Shown in pieces: positions 46,552 to 55,197 of a stretch of 64,000 bases of DNA. Position 1 is the stretch's first letter. The number at the start of each line of letters is the position of its first letter. The stretch covers positions 1-64,000 of the forward strand of contig JACPOB010000029.1 in assembly GCA_016185145.1 (NCBI GenBank), read 5' to 3'. The notes below the pieces were generated by a model that made no database searches, was not told the origin of the DNA, and was given only the letters and a program-made list of their open reading frames with translations. The stretch is from Rhodospirillales bacterium. Lineage in GTDB: Bacteria > Pseudomonadota > Alphaproteobacteria > Reyranellales > Reyranellaceae. Position numbers and translations under genes: made by a program.

Positions 46552-47889
46552 TTATTTCGCCTGCAAAAGAGCCTTTCTCGCGGTGACGAACTCCTCGACC
46601 GCCGCCACGAATCGGTCACCTTCAGCGTCGCCGATCATGATGTTGAGCGCCACGAAGCCGCGGCGGGCGATCCAGATGCCGGCCGCCATCATGTCGAAGA
46701 AGAACAGCTCCTTGGCGTCCTGGCTGCCCGAGGCGATATCGGCCGCGGTCCTGATGGGCCGCGACGTGGCATGCGCCGTCATCATCGAGCCGATGCCGGA
46801 GAACTGGAAGGCCACCTTCTCGCGCTGGCAGATGGCGTTCAGCCGTTGCCGGATCTTCTCGCCGCGATCGTTCAGCTCCTGGGCGGCGGCCGGCGTGTAG
46901 ACCTCGCCGTAGCCCGCCGCGCCCGCCGCCATGGTGAGCGCGTTGTTGTTGAAGGTGCCGGCGTGCGGCAGGTGGTCGGGCTTGGTGGGATCGAACAGCT
47001 CCATGATGTCGCGCCGGCCGCCGAAGGCGCCGAACGACATGCCGCCGCCGATGTACTTGCCGAGCGTCGTCATGTCGGGGATGACGCCGGTCTTCTCCTG
47101 CAGGCCGCCCGGCGCCAGGCGCGAGGTCATGACCTCGTCGAAGATCATGGTGATGCCGTGCGACCTGGTCTCCTCGCGCACCATCCTGAGGAAGTCGAGG
47201 TCGCCCGGCAGGCAGCCGTGGCTGCCCTGCATGGGCTCGAGCAGGACGGCGAAGATCTCGCCGCCATGCTTGGAGAACAATGCCCGTGTGCCCTCGATGT
47301 CGTTGTAGGGCGCCACGATGTACTCGTAGGGCATGTTGACCGGGCTGCCGCCGCTCACGAAGTAGAGCACGCCGCCGTGATAGCCGCCGTGGAACACCAT
47401 GACCTTGGTGGCGGCGGTACGGCCCATGCGCTGGGCGTAGACGCGCGCGCCGGCCAGCGCCATGACGTTGCCCTCGGTACCCGAATTGGTGAAGCGCACC
47501 AGGTCGATCGAGGGCATGCGGTCGGCCACCAGCTTGGCGAGCTTCGCCTCGTTGGCGTTGCGGCCGCCGTAGTTCCAGCCGTGATTCAGCGCGCGGTCGA
47601 TGGCGGCGCGGATCACCGGGTGGGAGTGGCCGTAGATGCCGGCGGTGTATTCGCCCAGCACGTCGATATATTCGTGGCCGTCGGCGTCCCACAGCCGGCA
47701 GCCTTCGCCGCGCACCACGGTGAGCGGGAACGGCGAATTGTGCAGCGTGGTGCGGGTGTTGCCGCCGGGCATGGCCTCGCAGGACTCCTGGTGGCGGGCG
47801 AAGCTCTTGGGATTGCGGGCGGCATAGGCCTGGCGCGCCTCGTCGAGGGCGGACTGCAGATCTGAATTGACCAAGGCGGTATCTGGCAC
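46552..47889 (-). CDS. glutamate-1-semialdehyde aminomutase-like class III aminotransferase
   Basis: 445 residues from the GTG at 47889; the open frame upstream runs into a palindromic repeat and is not coding. GSA-like features: ESCEAMPGGNTRTTLHNSPF, RFTNSGTEGNVMAL, FHGGYHG, IFDEVMTSRLAPGG and PLP lysine K278 in TTLGKYIGGGMSFGAFGG. Biosynthetic HemL is not needed here because hemA is of the C4 type, so this is probably a catabolic aminotransferase. Neighbours (FAD oxidase, agmatinase family) fit amine or guanidino-compound breakdown. Confidence 0.9.
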   Translation of the reverse strand: MPDTALVNSDLQSALDEARQAYAARNPKSFARHQESCEAMPGGNTRTTLHNSPFPLTVVRGEGCRLWDADGHEYIDVLGEYTAGIYGHSHPVIRAAIDRALNHGWNYGGRNANEAKLAKLVADRMPSIDLVRFTNSGTEGNVMALAGARVYAQRMGRTAATKVMVFHGGYHGGVLYFVSGGSPVNMPYEYIVAPYNDIEGTRALFSKHGGEIFAVLLEPMQGSHGCLPGDLDFLRMVREETRSHGITMIFDEVMTSRLAPGGLQEKTGVIPDMTTLGKYIGGGMSFGAFGGRRDIMELFDPTKPDHLPHAGTFNNNALTMAAGAAGYGEVYTPAAAQELNDRGEKIRQRLNAICQREKVAFQFSGIGSMMTAHATSRPIRTAADIASGSQDAKELFFFDMMAAGIWIARRGFVALNIMIGDAEGDRFVAAVEEFVTARKALLQAK

Positions 47890-47901
47890 GGCACTCTCCA
47901 C

Positions 47902-47984
47902 TCTGTCGTCCTGAGCGAAGCGAAGGACCTCATCGCCGGTTGCCGCAGGCATGAGATCCTTCGCTGCGCTCAGGATGACGGAGA
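47902..47984. repeat. family D-like palindromic repeat, diverged
   Basis: TCTGTCGTCCTGAGCGAAGC GAAGGACCT and GATCCTTCGCTGCGCTCAGG ATGACGGAG form an imperfect palindrome between the oxidase stop and the aminotransferase start, inside what otherwise looks like one transcription unit. Confidence 0.75.
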
Positions 47985-47987
47985 GTA

Positions 47988-49139
47988 TCACACCACGTTC
48001 AGCTCCCGGATAGGCTTGCCTGCGGATATCCGCTCATAACCGAACGGCGAAAGATCGAGCGTGCGATAGCTGCCATGCACGATCAGCTCGGCAACGGCGC
48101 GGCCGACGGCCGGCGACTGCTGGATGCCGTGGCCCGAGAAGCCGGTGGCGAAGATCAGGCTCTCGATCGCGGGATGGCGGCCGACGATGCCGTTCTGGTC
48201 GAAGGTGTTGTACTCGTAGTAGCCCGCCCAGGAATTCACGACCTTGGCCGCCTCGAAGGCCGGCACGCGGCTGGCCAGCGTCGGCCACACCATGTCGTCC
48301 CATTCCTGGTGCTGGACTTCGAGCGGCGCGGTCGGCGGGTCGTTGCCCTCAGCAGGCGTCGTGCCGCCGATGTAGAAGCGGCCCTCGGGACGGAACCAGG
48401 TGCCCGAGGGATCGATGGTGAGCGGCGTCAGGCCCGGCGGCTCACGCACATCGAACACGAACACCGAGCGGCGGCGCGGCTCGACCGGAAGGGCGATGCC
48501 GGCGGTGGCGGCGACCTCGCCCGACCACGGGCCGGCGGCCAGCACGACCGTCCTTGCCTCGATCGTGGCGCCCGAGCGTAGGGTGACAGCGTTGGGCGCC
48601 AGCTTCACGACCTCGTCGGCGACATACTGGACGCCAAGCTCGCGCGCCTTGCGGCGGAACGCCTGCATCAGCGCCGGACCGTCGAACCAGCCTTCGTTGG
48701 CGACGCCATGCGAGGCGCGCCGGATGCCCTCGTCCGATATCCAGGGAAAGCGGCCGCGCAAGGCCGCAGGATCGAGCAGCTCGACCGCGCAGCCTTCGGC
48801 TTTCTGGATGGCATGGTTGGCCCGCAGCACCGCCTCGCCGGCATCGCTCGCCAGGAAGAGATAGCCGGGTTCCTTCAATCCCAGATCGACGCCCAGGAGC
48901 TTGGAGGCCTGGCGCAGGAAGCCGATGCCGTAGCGCGATAGATGGATGTTGAGGGGCGTGGAGAACTGCTGGCGGATCGAGCTCGCCGACAACGCCGACG
49001 AGGCGCGGGCGTAGGTCGAGTCGCGCTCGATCACCATCACTTCGCCGGAGAAATTGGGATCACCCGACAGATGATAGGCAATGGACGATCCAATGACGCC
49101 ACCACCAATGATTGCAATCCTACAACTTAATTTAGACAT
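47988..49139 (-). CDS. FAD-dependent oxidoreductase (DAO family)
   Basis: 383 residues. The FAD dinucleotide-binding motif IAIIGGGVIGSSIAYHLS is followed by an E and R (VIERD), then FAD-ribose and isoalloxazine regions. The C-terminal half has WAGYYEYNTFDQNGIVGRHP and FATGFSGHGIQQSPAVGRAVAEL, typical of sarcosine oxidase / glycine oxidase / FOXRED-like enzymes. It oxidises a secondary or primary amine or amino acid to an imine, giving hydrogen peroxide or passing electrons on. First gene of the nitrogen-catabolism cluster. The 27 bases upstream are AT-rich. Confidence 0.92.
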   Translation of the reverse strand: MSKLSCRIAIIGGGVIGSSIAYHLSGDPNFSGEVMVIERDSTYARASSALSASSIRQQFSTPLNIHLSRYGIGFLRQASKLLGVDLGLKEPGYLFLASDAGEAVLRANHAIQKAEGCAVELLDPAALRGRFPWISDEGIRRASHGVANEGWFDGPALMQAFRRKARELGVQYVADEVVKLAPNAVTLRSGATIEARTVVLAAGPWSGEVAATAGIALPVEPRRRSVFVFDVREPPGLTPLTIDPSGTWFRPEGRFYIGGTTPAEGNDPPTAPLEVQHQEWDDMVWPTLASRVPAFEAAKVVNSWAGYYEYNTFDQNGIVGRHPAIESLIFATGFSGHGIQQSPAVGRAVAELIVHGSYRTLDLSPFGYERISAGKPIRELNVV

Positions 49140-49214
49140 ACTAATATTTCATGCAATCCAGACTACATGCACGAGAGCTCTCCCATGACTGTCTCCAGCA
49201 AGGAAGCAAACCGG

Positions 49215-49880
49215 ATGGATGCCGGACGTCAAGTCTGGAACTCCCTCGAGATCTGCAAGCTGATCGCGACAATCATGACGCCTTTGATGGTCTTTGTCTT
49301 GGGTTGCCTGATCTGGAACAACCAACGGGAGATCATACAGCGCTGGGAGGCCGACCAGGTCGAGCAACGTCGACTGGGCGATGCCGCTTCACGGGAACGC
49401 GAACGGATCCGCGAGTTTCGCCTTCTGATCTATAAAGAAGCCGCGCCAATGCTCGATGAGATTCTCAGCTATCACTTCTACGTCGGGCGCTGGAAAGAGC
49501 ATTCTCCGTTGGACATCATCGAGAAGAAGCGACAGCTCGATTCACTGATGTATTCGAACATCGCCTTGTTCACGCCGGCATTCTTCGATTCCTATCGGGC
49601 ATTCATGCGCCAGGCTTTTCGCGCAGCCGGCAATCATTTCGGCGAGTCCAGAATACGGACCCAGGCCCAATGCCGCCGACCGCACATAAACCAGGACACC
49701 GAGCGCTGGATTGCCCACTTCACCCACGAGGACACTCGGCGCGACCTATGCCTTGCCTATGCGAACCTGCTCGGCCGGTTATCCGAGGAGCTCTTGCTGC
49801 AATCGATCAGGATGCCGAACCAAACCGACGCCGAAAAATTATCTCTCTGCCCACCAATTTACGACTCGGAAAGGTGCTGA
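49215..49880 (+). CDS. hypothetical membrane-anchored protein
   Basis: 221 residues from the ATG at 49215, preceded by AAGGAAG; ATGs at 49167 and 49185 are alternatives. One TM helix (about residues 16-36, LIATIMTPLMVFVLGCLIW) is followed by a helical cytoplasmic or periplasmic domain rich in Arg, Glu and aromatic residues (REFRLLIYKEAAPMLDEILS, HFYVGRWKEHSPLDIIEKKR) and ending with several Cys. The base composition is lower in GC than neighbours. No family recognised. It lies directly upstream of the toxin-antitoxin pair and may have arrived with it. Confidence 0.65.
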   Translation: MDAGRQVWNSLEICKLIATIMTPLMVFVLGCLIWNNQREIIQRWEADQVEQRRLGDAASRERERIREFRLLIYKEAAPMLDEILSYHFYVGRWKEHSPLDIIEKKRQLDSLMYSNIALFTPAFFDSYRAFMRQAFRAAGNHFGESRIRTQAQCRRPHINQDTERWIAHFTHEDTRRDLCLAYANLLGRLSEELLLQSIRMPNQTDAEKLSLCPPIYDSERC

Positions 49881-49950
49881 CGTTTGCCGGCATCACATCT
49901 TGCAATTATATCAGTTCTGATATAGACAAAAAGAGACTGGACCACGCTCG

Positions 49951-50265
49951 ATGAAGCCTGTCGTCTTTCTGGGAGATTCTCTCGACAGGATTCGAGGATT
50001 TCCGGAGCGAGCCCGACACCGAGCGGGTGTTGAATTGCGGCAGGTGCAACATGGATTTGATCCGTCAGATTGGAAGCCGATGAAAAGCATCGGCAAGAGC
50101 GTGCGTGAGATTCGAATACGCGATGAGGCGGGCGCCTTTCGGGTGCTTTACGTCGCCAACATTGCCGAAGTGGTCTACGTCCTTCACGCGTTTCAGAAGA
50201 AGACCCGTGCGACCTCCAAGCGGGACTTGAGCCTAGGACTGCTCCGATTTCGCCTATTGCGATGA
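49951..50265 (+). CDS. higB: HigB-like toxin (phage Gp49/RelE-superfamily)
   Basis: 104 residues of the DUF891/Gp49-like family, mRNA-cleaving toxins of RelE fold. Visible features are the N-terminal F-L-G-D-S-L-D-x-I-R start, DWKPMKSIGKSVREIRIRDE (basic strand with the catalytic-type Arg), FRVLYVANIAEVVYVLHAFQ and KKTRATSKRDL. The antitoxin gene starts 10 bases after. The C-terminal tail after KRDL differs from the usual D-L-A-R-x-R form but still looks basic. Confidence 0.88.
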   Translation: MKPVVFLGDSLDRIRGFPERARHRAGVELRQVQHGFDPSDWKPMKSIGKSVREIRIRDEAGAFRVLYVANIAEVVYVLHAFQKKTRATSKRDLSLGLLRFRLLR

Positions 50266-50275
50266 GATAGAAAGC

Positions 50276-50569
50276 ATGAAGCCCAAAGTACAACGCCGGA
50301 AATTCGCCAATGTCTGGGACGCCTTGGAAAACACGCCTACAGAGTCGGCGAATATGACAATGCGGTCCGATCTACTGATCGCCCTTCGCCAGCGGATTGC
50401 CACCTGGAAAGTCACCCAGGCCGAAGCAGCGCGCCGATTGCAAATTACTCAGCCACGACTGAATGACCTGCTACGAGGCAGGATCGATAAGTTTAGCTTG
50501 GATACACTGATCAATCTCGCCGATCGCGCAGGCATTCACGTGCGGCTTCGCATAGAGAAGGCGGCGTAG
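50276..50569 (+). CDS. higA: HigA-like XRE-family antitoxin
   Basis: 97 residues. A helix-turn-helix (VTQAEAARRLQITQPRLNDLLRGRID) follows an N-terminal segment NVWDALENTPTESANMTMRSDLL typical of the HTH_37-type antitoxins that pair with Gp49-like toxins. It is expected to bind the toxin and its own promoter (upstream of 49951). It ends 25 bases before the deacetylase gene. Confidence 0.9.
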   Translation: MKPKVQRRKFANVWDALENTPTESANMTMRSDLLIALRQRIATWKVTQAEAARRLQITQPRLNDLLRGRIDKFSLDTLINLADRAGIHVRLRIEKAA

Positions 50570-50594
50570 GGAAGCGACCCAGCCGGAGTCAACC

Positions 50595-51491
50595 ATGACG
50601 CAAGAGCCCGGTTATAGCCTGCGCAGCCGCGCGCCCTATCTGCCGATCCATAAGCGGCCGACCCTGCGGCTGCCCAATGATGCCCGCGTCGCGGTGTGGA
50701 CCATCGTCAATGTCGAGAACTGGAGCCCGCTGGCGGCGATGCCGCGCACGGTGCTGCCGCCGCCGATGGGCAATCCACTGCTGCCCGACGTGCCCAACTG
50801 GGCGTGGCACGAATACGGCATGCGCGTGGGCTTCTGGCGTTTCCTCGAAGTTCTGGGCGCGCGCGGGCTCAAGGCGACGTTCGCCGTCAACGGCACGGCC
50901 TGCGAGCTCTATCGCGAGGCCTGCCAGGCCGCGCTCGAGGCGGGCTGGGAGTTCATGGGCCACGGCTTCGTGCAGCGGCCCATGCATCGCGTCGAGGACC
51001 AGCCGTCGGCGATCCGAGACACCATCGCGGCCATCAAGGCCTTCACCGGAAAGCCGCCGCGCGGCTGGGAGAGTCCCGGTTTGACCGAGACCGACGAGAC
51101 GCTCGACCTGCTGGCCGAAGCCGGCATCGAGTACGTCGCCGACTGGGTGATGGACGAGCAGCCCATTGCCCTCAAGACGCGGGCCGGCAGCATGGTCTCG
51201 GTGCCCTACACGGTCGAAGTGAACGACGTCGTCATCAGCGCCGTCCAGCAGCAGCCGTCGGACGAGATCCTGCGCCGCGGCCGCGACCAGTTCGACCGGC
51301 TCTGGCAGGAGGGCAAGACGGCGCCGCGGGTGATGGCGATCTCGATCCACCCCTATCTCACGGGCGTGCCGCACCGCATAAAATACCTGGAGATGCTCTA
51401 CGACCACATCCTGGCGCACGATGGCGTCGTTCTGTGGACGGGTGCGGAGATCCTCGACTGGTATCGCGCCGAGACGGCGAAGAAGCCGTGA
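50595..51491 (+). CDS. polysaccharide deacetylase (NodB-like) family, PuuE-like
   Basis: 298 residues of the NodB homology fold. The segments VAVWTIVNVENWSP, GLKATFAVNGTACELY, EFMGHGFVQRPMH, PPRGWESPGL and AISIHPYLTGVPHRI carry the histidines and acidic residues that bind metal in cyclic-amidase members such as PuuE allantoinases, whose first motif is V-N-x-E rather than the D-D of chitin deacetylases. No signal peptide, which also fits cytoplasmic amidohydrolases. Substrate unknown. Confidence 0.88.
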   Translation: MTQEPGYSLRSRAPYLPIHKRPTLRLPNDARVAVWTIVNVENWSPLAAMPRTVLPPPMGNPLLPDVPNWAWHEYGMRVGFWRFLEVLGARGLKATFAVNGTACELYREACQAALEAGWEFMGHGFVQRPMHRVEDQPSAIRDTIAAIKAFTGKPPRGWESPGLTETDETLDLLAEAGIEYVADWVMDEQPIALKTRAGSMVSVPYTVEVNDVVISAVQQQPSDEILRRGRDQFDRLWQEGKTAPRVMAISIHPYLTGVPHRIKYLEMLYDHILAHDGVVLWTGAEILDWYRAETAKKP

Positions 51492-51516
51492 CCGCTGCCG
51501 GGCGCGCGTCATATAC

Positions 51517-51575
51517 GGACCGCGGGCGTCTCGCCCGCTCATGTTCATGAGGCGGGCGGGACGCCCGCGGTCCGA
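51517..51575. repeat. palindromic repeat, diverged family A (GGACCGCGGGCGTC type)
   Basis: CGGACCGCGGGCGTCTCGCC CGC and GCGGGCGGGACGCCCGCGGT CCG pair with one mismatch over 23 bases around CTCATGTTCATGAG, itself a palindrome. It lies between the convergent deacetylase and lipoprotein genes. Confidence 0.85.
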
Positions 51576-51601
51576 ATCATGAGAAGACGCACTGCCGGCA
51601 A

Positions 51602-51847
51602 CTAACTGGCCTTCACGCAGTCGAAGGAGGCGGTGGTGCCCGATTGGCCGACAGCGCGGGCAAGCCGGTCGTTCTTGCCGCAGTACCTCTGGGCCAGCGT
51701 GAAGGCCGAGTTCGGATTGGCTGCGCCGGTGACCTGCACCGACACCTGGTTGCCGACGATGGTTTCGCCGTTGGGGCCGCTCGACGTGCTGAGCCCGCTG
51801 CCTGAACAGCCGGCCAGCACCAAGGTGAGGAGGATGGTTCGCTTCAT
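51602..51847 (-). CDS. small lipoprotein, function unknown
   Basis: 81 residues with a lipoprotein signal peptide (MKRTILLTLVLAGCSGSG; lipobox LAGC, Cys14) and a short mature domain with two Cys (RYCGKN and FDCVKAS) that may form a disulfide. It is anchored in the envelope. No family recognised. Confidence 0.75.
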   Translation of the reverse strand: MKRTILLTLVLAGCSGSGLSTSSGPNGETIVGNQVSVQVTGAANPNSAFTLAQRYCGKNDRLARAVGQSGTTASFDCVKAS

Positions 51848-51919
51848 GAACGAACGCTAGCCTCCGGGCCCGGCGAAGCAAACCGCCGGGCCCGTGGCAA
51901 ATCTGGGACCGGATGGCTC

Positions 51920-53251
51920 TCAGGTCCGCTTGAAACCTTCGAGCTCCCGCGCCGCCCAGTCGAGGGTCTTTTCCATCGCCTCGCCCTTGGCGTAGCGCAC
52001 GAGCATCTGGGCCTGGATCGACTGCGCCCAGATCTGCGCCGCGATCAGCGGCGGCGCCGGCGAGCAGACGACGCCCGCCTTCTGGTCGCCGCCGCGGATC
52101 GGATAGTGCGAGATCGAGCCCTTGGGCGGACCCTCCTCGTCCCAGGTCTTGAAGTCGTTGAACTTCGGGTATGGCGGGATGTCGTAGCCCTGGCTCGCCG
52201 CGACCTGCTTCTCCGCGTTTTGCCTCAGCGTCAGGAACTCGAGCAGGTTCTTGGCCGCCGGCTTGTTCTTGGACGACTTCCAGGTGCCGTAGAAGCGCGG
52301 CAGGATCGGGTTGTAGCGGCCAGCCGGTCCGATGGGGAAGCCGTGCGTCCAGCACTTCTCGGCAACCTGCGGCGCATCGCGCTTGGCGACGGCCCAGGCG
52401 CTGGGCGGATTGAAGATCAACGCGCCCTTGCCCGAGATCAGCCACTTGTTGTTCGAGGCGTCGTCCCACGCCGTCGCATCACCCGGACAGAAGGCCACGA
52501 GCCGCTTGCCGTACTCCAGCACCTGCTTGACCTTGTCGGACTTCACGGTGACGTTGCCCTTGGCGTCCATCAGCTCCGCGCCGTAGGCCAGGAACAGCGC
52601 GCCGACCCACTGATTGGTGTCGGTGGTCGAGCCTAGCGGCAGGCCGAAACCGTAGCCCGCCTTCTGGCATTTCTCCGCCGCGGCCAGGAAGGCATCCCAC
52701 GTCCAGCTCGCGTCGTTCGCCGGCTTGCCCGCGGGATAGAGTTCCTGCACGTCGACGCCGCCATACTGCTTCATCATGTCGAAGCGTGAGCAGCAACCCA
52801 GCAGCAGCGTGCCGCGCGTCATCGGCACGCCGAGCCAGTGGCCTTCGAACTTGCCGAGATACTCCACCGCGGGATCGATCGGGCCGTTGGTGGCGACGAC
52901 GCGCTTGACCACGTCGTCGACCGGCTCGAGCGCAGCGTTCATCTGCGCCGATTCCCAGTTGGTGAACTCCATGATGTCGTGGCCCGAGTGCGCCTGCGCC
53001 TCGGCCTGCAGCGTCAGCAGCAACTTGTTGCCCTGGCTGGTGATGTAGTCGACCTTGACCTCGACCTTCTCCTTGTCCGCCCACTCCTTGATGATCGCCG
53101 ACTGGACATCGTTGGCGCCGGGGACCCAGTGGTCCCACAGGCCGATGGTGATGGTTCCAGCAGCATAGGCGCCGCGCACGAACGGCGCGGCGACCAGTCC
53201 GGCGGCGACGCCGCCCGCGACGACTCCACGACGAGACAGTCTTCCTTGCAT
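51920..53251 (-). CDS. ABC extracellular solute-binding protein, family 1 (sugar/polyol type)
   Basis: 443 residues from the ATG at 53251 (MQGRLSRRGVVAGGVAAGLV). The twin-arginine leader SRRGVVAGG ends at about AYA. Mature part: TITIGLWDHWVPGANDVQSA, EFTNWESAQMN, TRGTLLLGCCSRFDMMKQYG and LPRFYGTWKSSKNKPAAKN, a type II periplasmic binding fold similar to sugar/polyol and unusual-peptide binding proteins. No ABC permease or ATPase gene is adjacent, so it is an orphan binding protein downstream of hyuB (178 bases). Confidence 0.9.
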   Translation of the reverse strand: MQGRLSRRGVVAGGVAAGLVAAPFVRGAYAAGTITIGLWDHWVPGANDVQSAIIKEWADKEKVEVKVDYITSQGNKLLLTLQAEAQAHSGHDIMEFTNWESAQMNAALEPVDDVVKRVVATNGPIDPAVEYLGKFEGHWLGVPMTRGTLLLGCCSRFDMMKQYGGVDVQELYPAGKPANDASWTWDAFLAAAEKCQKAGYGFGLPLGSTTDTNQWVGALFLAYGAELMDAKGNVTVKSDKVKQVLEYGKRLVAFCPGDATAWDDASNNKWLISGKGALIFNPPSAWAVAKRDAPQVAEKCWTHGFPIGPAGRYNPILPRFYGTWKSSKNKPAAKNLLEFLTLRQNAEKQVAASQGYDIPPYPKFNDFKTWDEEGPPKGSISHYPIRGGDQKAGVVCSPAPPLIAAQIWAQSIQAQMLVRYAKGEAMEKTLDWAARELEGFKRT

Positions 53252-53429
53252 GACGTCAGCCCTCCCAGAAACGGAAACGCTTTTTGTGCACGCGGAACTG
53301 ATGCGGATTTTTTTGGAAACGCTGAGCAGAGACAGAATCAGCCAGCGAATGGCTGCTACGCCCTCAATAGTCTTCAGCGCGCGGAGTTTAGAGCGGTTCG
53401 CGCGCGGATGGAACCGCCCGCGGTTCCAC

Positions 53430-55055
53430 TCAGTCGAAAACGCCGTAGACGTCGCGCGCGGTCGGCGCGCTGATGGCACCCTCGGCGAGATCACGTTCAG
53501 CAGCCGCTCGTTCGCGCCGTTCGGGCGGCCCGAAGCCGCCCGCACCCGGTGTGATTACGGCGAACCACTGGCCCGGTTTCAGCACGGCTGAATCGCCGTC
53601 GAACACGACGCCCGGTCCGCCCTCGACCTTGCCGTGGGCGCCCGGCCCGCCGCCGAACAGGCCCCAGCTCTGCGAACGTTGGCGCGTGATGTCGACACGC
53701 ACGCGGCAATCGTGGGTGGCTTGGTAGACGCGCCGCAGGCCCATGCCGCCGCGATACTGGCCGACGCCGCCGGAATCCTCGACCAGCTCGTAGCGCGTCA
53801 GCAGCAGCGGATACTCGATCTCCAGCGCCTCGACCGGCAGGTTGGAGGTGTTGGTGGTGTGGACGTGAACGCCGTCCAGCCCGTCCTTGTGGGCGCGCGC
53901 GCCGCTGCCGCCGCCGATCGTCTCGAGATAGACCCAGGTCGAGCCGTCATCGGGCCGCTTGCCGATGAAGTAGGCCACGGTACAGGCCGAGTTCGAGCAA
54001 GCCATCACTCGTTCGGGCACGGCCTGGGCCAGCGCGCCTAAAATCATGTCGGCGACGCGCTGGCAGGTCTGCAGGCGGCCGTTGACCGCGGCCGGCGGCA
54101 GGCAGTTCAGGATGCTGCCTTCTGGCGCGCTGATGGTGAGCGGCCGCGCCAGGCCGGCGTTGGGTGGAATGGACGGATCGAGCACCGACTTCACGACGTA
54201 ATACGTCGTGGCCAGCAACGCTGTGTAGGTCATGTTGATGCCGGCGCGCATCTGCTCGGGCGCGTCGAAGGCGAGCGCCATCTCCTCGCCTTTCACCGTC
54301 ACCTCGACGGTCATCGGCAGGAGGCCCGCCACCTCCTCGTTGTCGAACACGTCCTCGAAGCGCCACCTCCCGTCGGGCATGGCGGCGATGGCCGCGCGCA
54401 TCTTGCGCTCGGCATAGTCCATCAGCGCCGCCCCCGCCTGCAGCACCGTGTCCGTGCCGTACTTCGTCGCCAGCGCCTGGAAGCGCTGCACGCCGACGCG
54501 ATTGGCCGCCATCTGGGCGCGCAGGTCGGACAGCCGCTCGCTGGGTACCTGGCAGTTCAGCAGGATCAGGTCCTGCACGTCGCGCTGCAGCTCGCCGCCG
54601 CGATAGAGCCGCACCGGCGGGATGCGCAGGCCCTCCTGGTAGATGTGGGCGTGGCCGCGATCGACGAAGTCGGCGTGGTGGGCGAGGTTCACCGTCCAGG
54701 CGACCATACGGCCTTCGACGAAGATCGGTTCGGCGACGACGATGTCCGGCAGATGCGTGCCGCCGCCCTCGTAGGCATCATTGCCGATGAAGGCGTCGCC
54801 CGGCCTTATGTCCTGGGTCGGATAGCGCCGCATGATGTGCTTGATGAGATCCAAGAAGCTGCCGAGGTGGATGGGGATGTGCTCGGCCTGGCACAGCGTC
54901 TCGCCGGCGGCGTTGAACAGCGCCGTCGAGCAGTCGCGCCGTTCCTTGATGTTGGTCGAATGCGAGGCGCGGATCAGCGTCTCGCCTGTCTCCTCGACGA
55001 TCGAGGCCATGGCGGCGCCGATCACCTCGACAGTGATGGGGTCGAGAGGCTTCAT
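53430..55055 (-). CDS. hyuB: hydantoinase B / oxoprolinase family subunit
   Basis: 541 residues that start MKPLDPITVEVIGAAMASIV and show the HyuB core: ETGETLIRASHSTNIKERRD, HIPIHLGSFLDLI, RPGDAFIGNDAYEGGGTHLPDI and TWVYLETIGGGSGARAHKDG. The C-terminal PGAGGFGPPERR is typical. With HyuA it hydrolyses a cyclic imide such as hydantoin, N-methylhydantoin or 5-oxoproline, or carboxylates a ketone in related complexes. HyuA is encoded 142 bases upstream, with a palindromic repeat between. Confidence 0.94.
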   Translation of the reverse strand: MKPLDPITVEVIGAAMASIVEETGETLIRASHSTNIKERRDCSTALFNAAGETLCQAEHIPIHLGSFLDLIKHIMRRYPTQDIRPGDAFIGNDAYEGGGTHLPDIVVAEPIFVEGRMVAWTVNLAHHADFVDRGHAHIYQEGLRIPPVRLYRGGELQRDVQDLILLNCQVPSERLSDLRAQMAANRVGVQRFQALATKYGTDTVLQAGAALMDYAERKMRAAIAAMPDGRWRFEDVFDNEEVAGLLPMTVEVTVKGEEMALAFDAPEQMRAGINMTYTALLATTYYVVKSVLDPSIPPNAGLARPLTISAPEGSILNCLPPAAVNGRLQTCQRVADMILGALAQAVPERVMACSNSACTVAYFIGKRPDDGSTWVYLETIGGGSGARAHKDGLDGVHVHTTNTSNLPVEALEIEYPLLLTRYELVEDSGGVGQYRGGMGLRRVYQATHDCRVRVDITRQRSQSWGLFGGGPGAHGKVEGGPGVVFDGDSAVLKPGQWFAVITPGAGGFGPPERRERAAAERDLAEGAISAPTARDVYGVFD

Positions 55056-55067
55056 AGTGCTTGGACC

Positions 55068-55186
55068 AACGCCGCCTCACCCTGAGGAGCGCGCGCAGCG
55101 CGCGTCTCGAAGGGTGGGCAACACCGAGACTGCTTCCCACCCTTCGAGACGCGACCCTTCGGGTCGCTCCTCAGGGTGAGGCGTTG
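55068..55186. repeat. family C palindromic repeat inside the hyuA-hyuB unit
   Basis: CAACGCCGCCTCACCCTGAG and CTCAGGGTGAGGCGTTGG form the outer arms, and inner GTCTCGAAGGGTGGG / CCCACCCTTCGAGAC extend the pairing. A close copy of the inner part sits at 61971-62078. It separates two genes that would otherwise be tightly linked. Confidence 0.88.
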
Positions 55187-55197
55187 GTGGGCTGTGG

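Noticed and set aside
47890-47991. Upstream extension of the GSA-like aminotransferase
   Set aside because: The extension translates a palindromic repeat; homology starts after the GTG at 47889.
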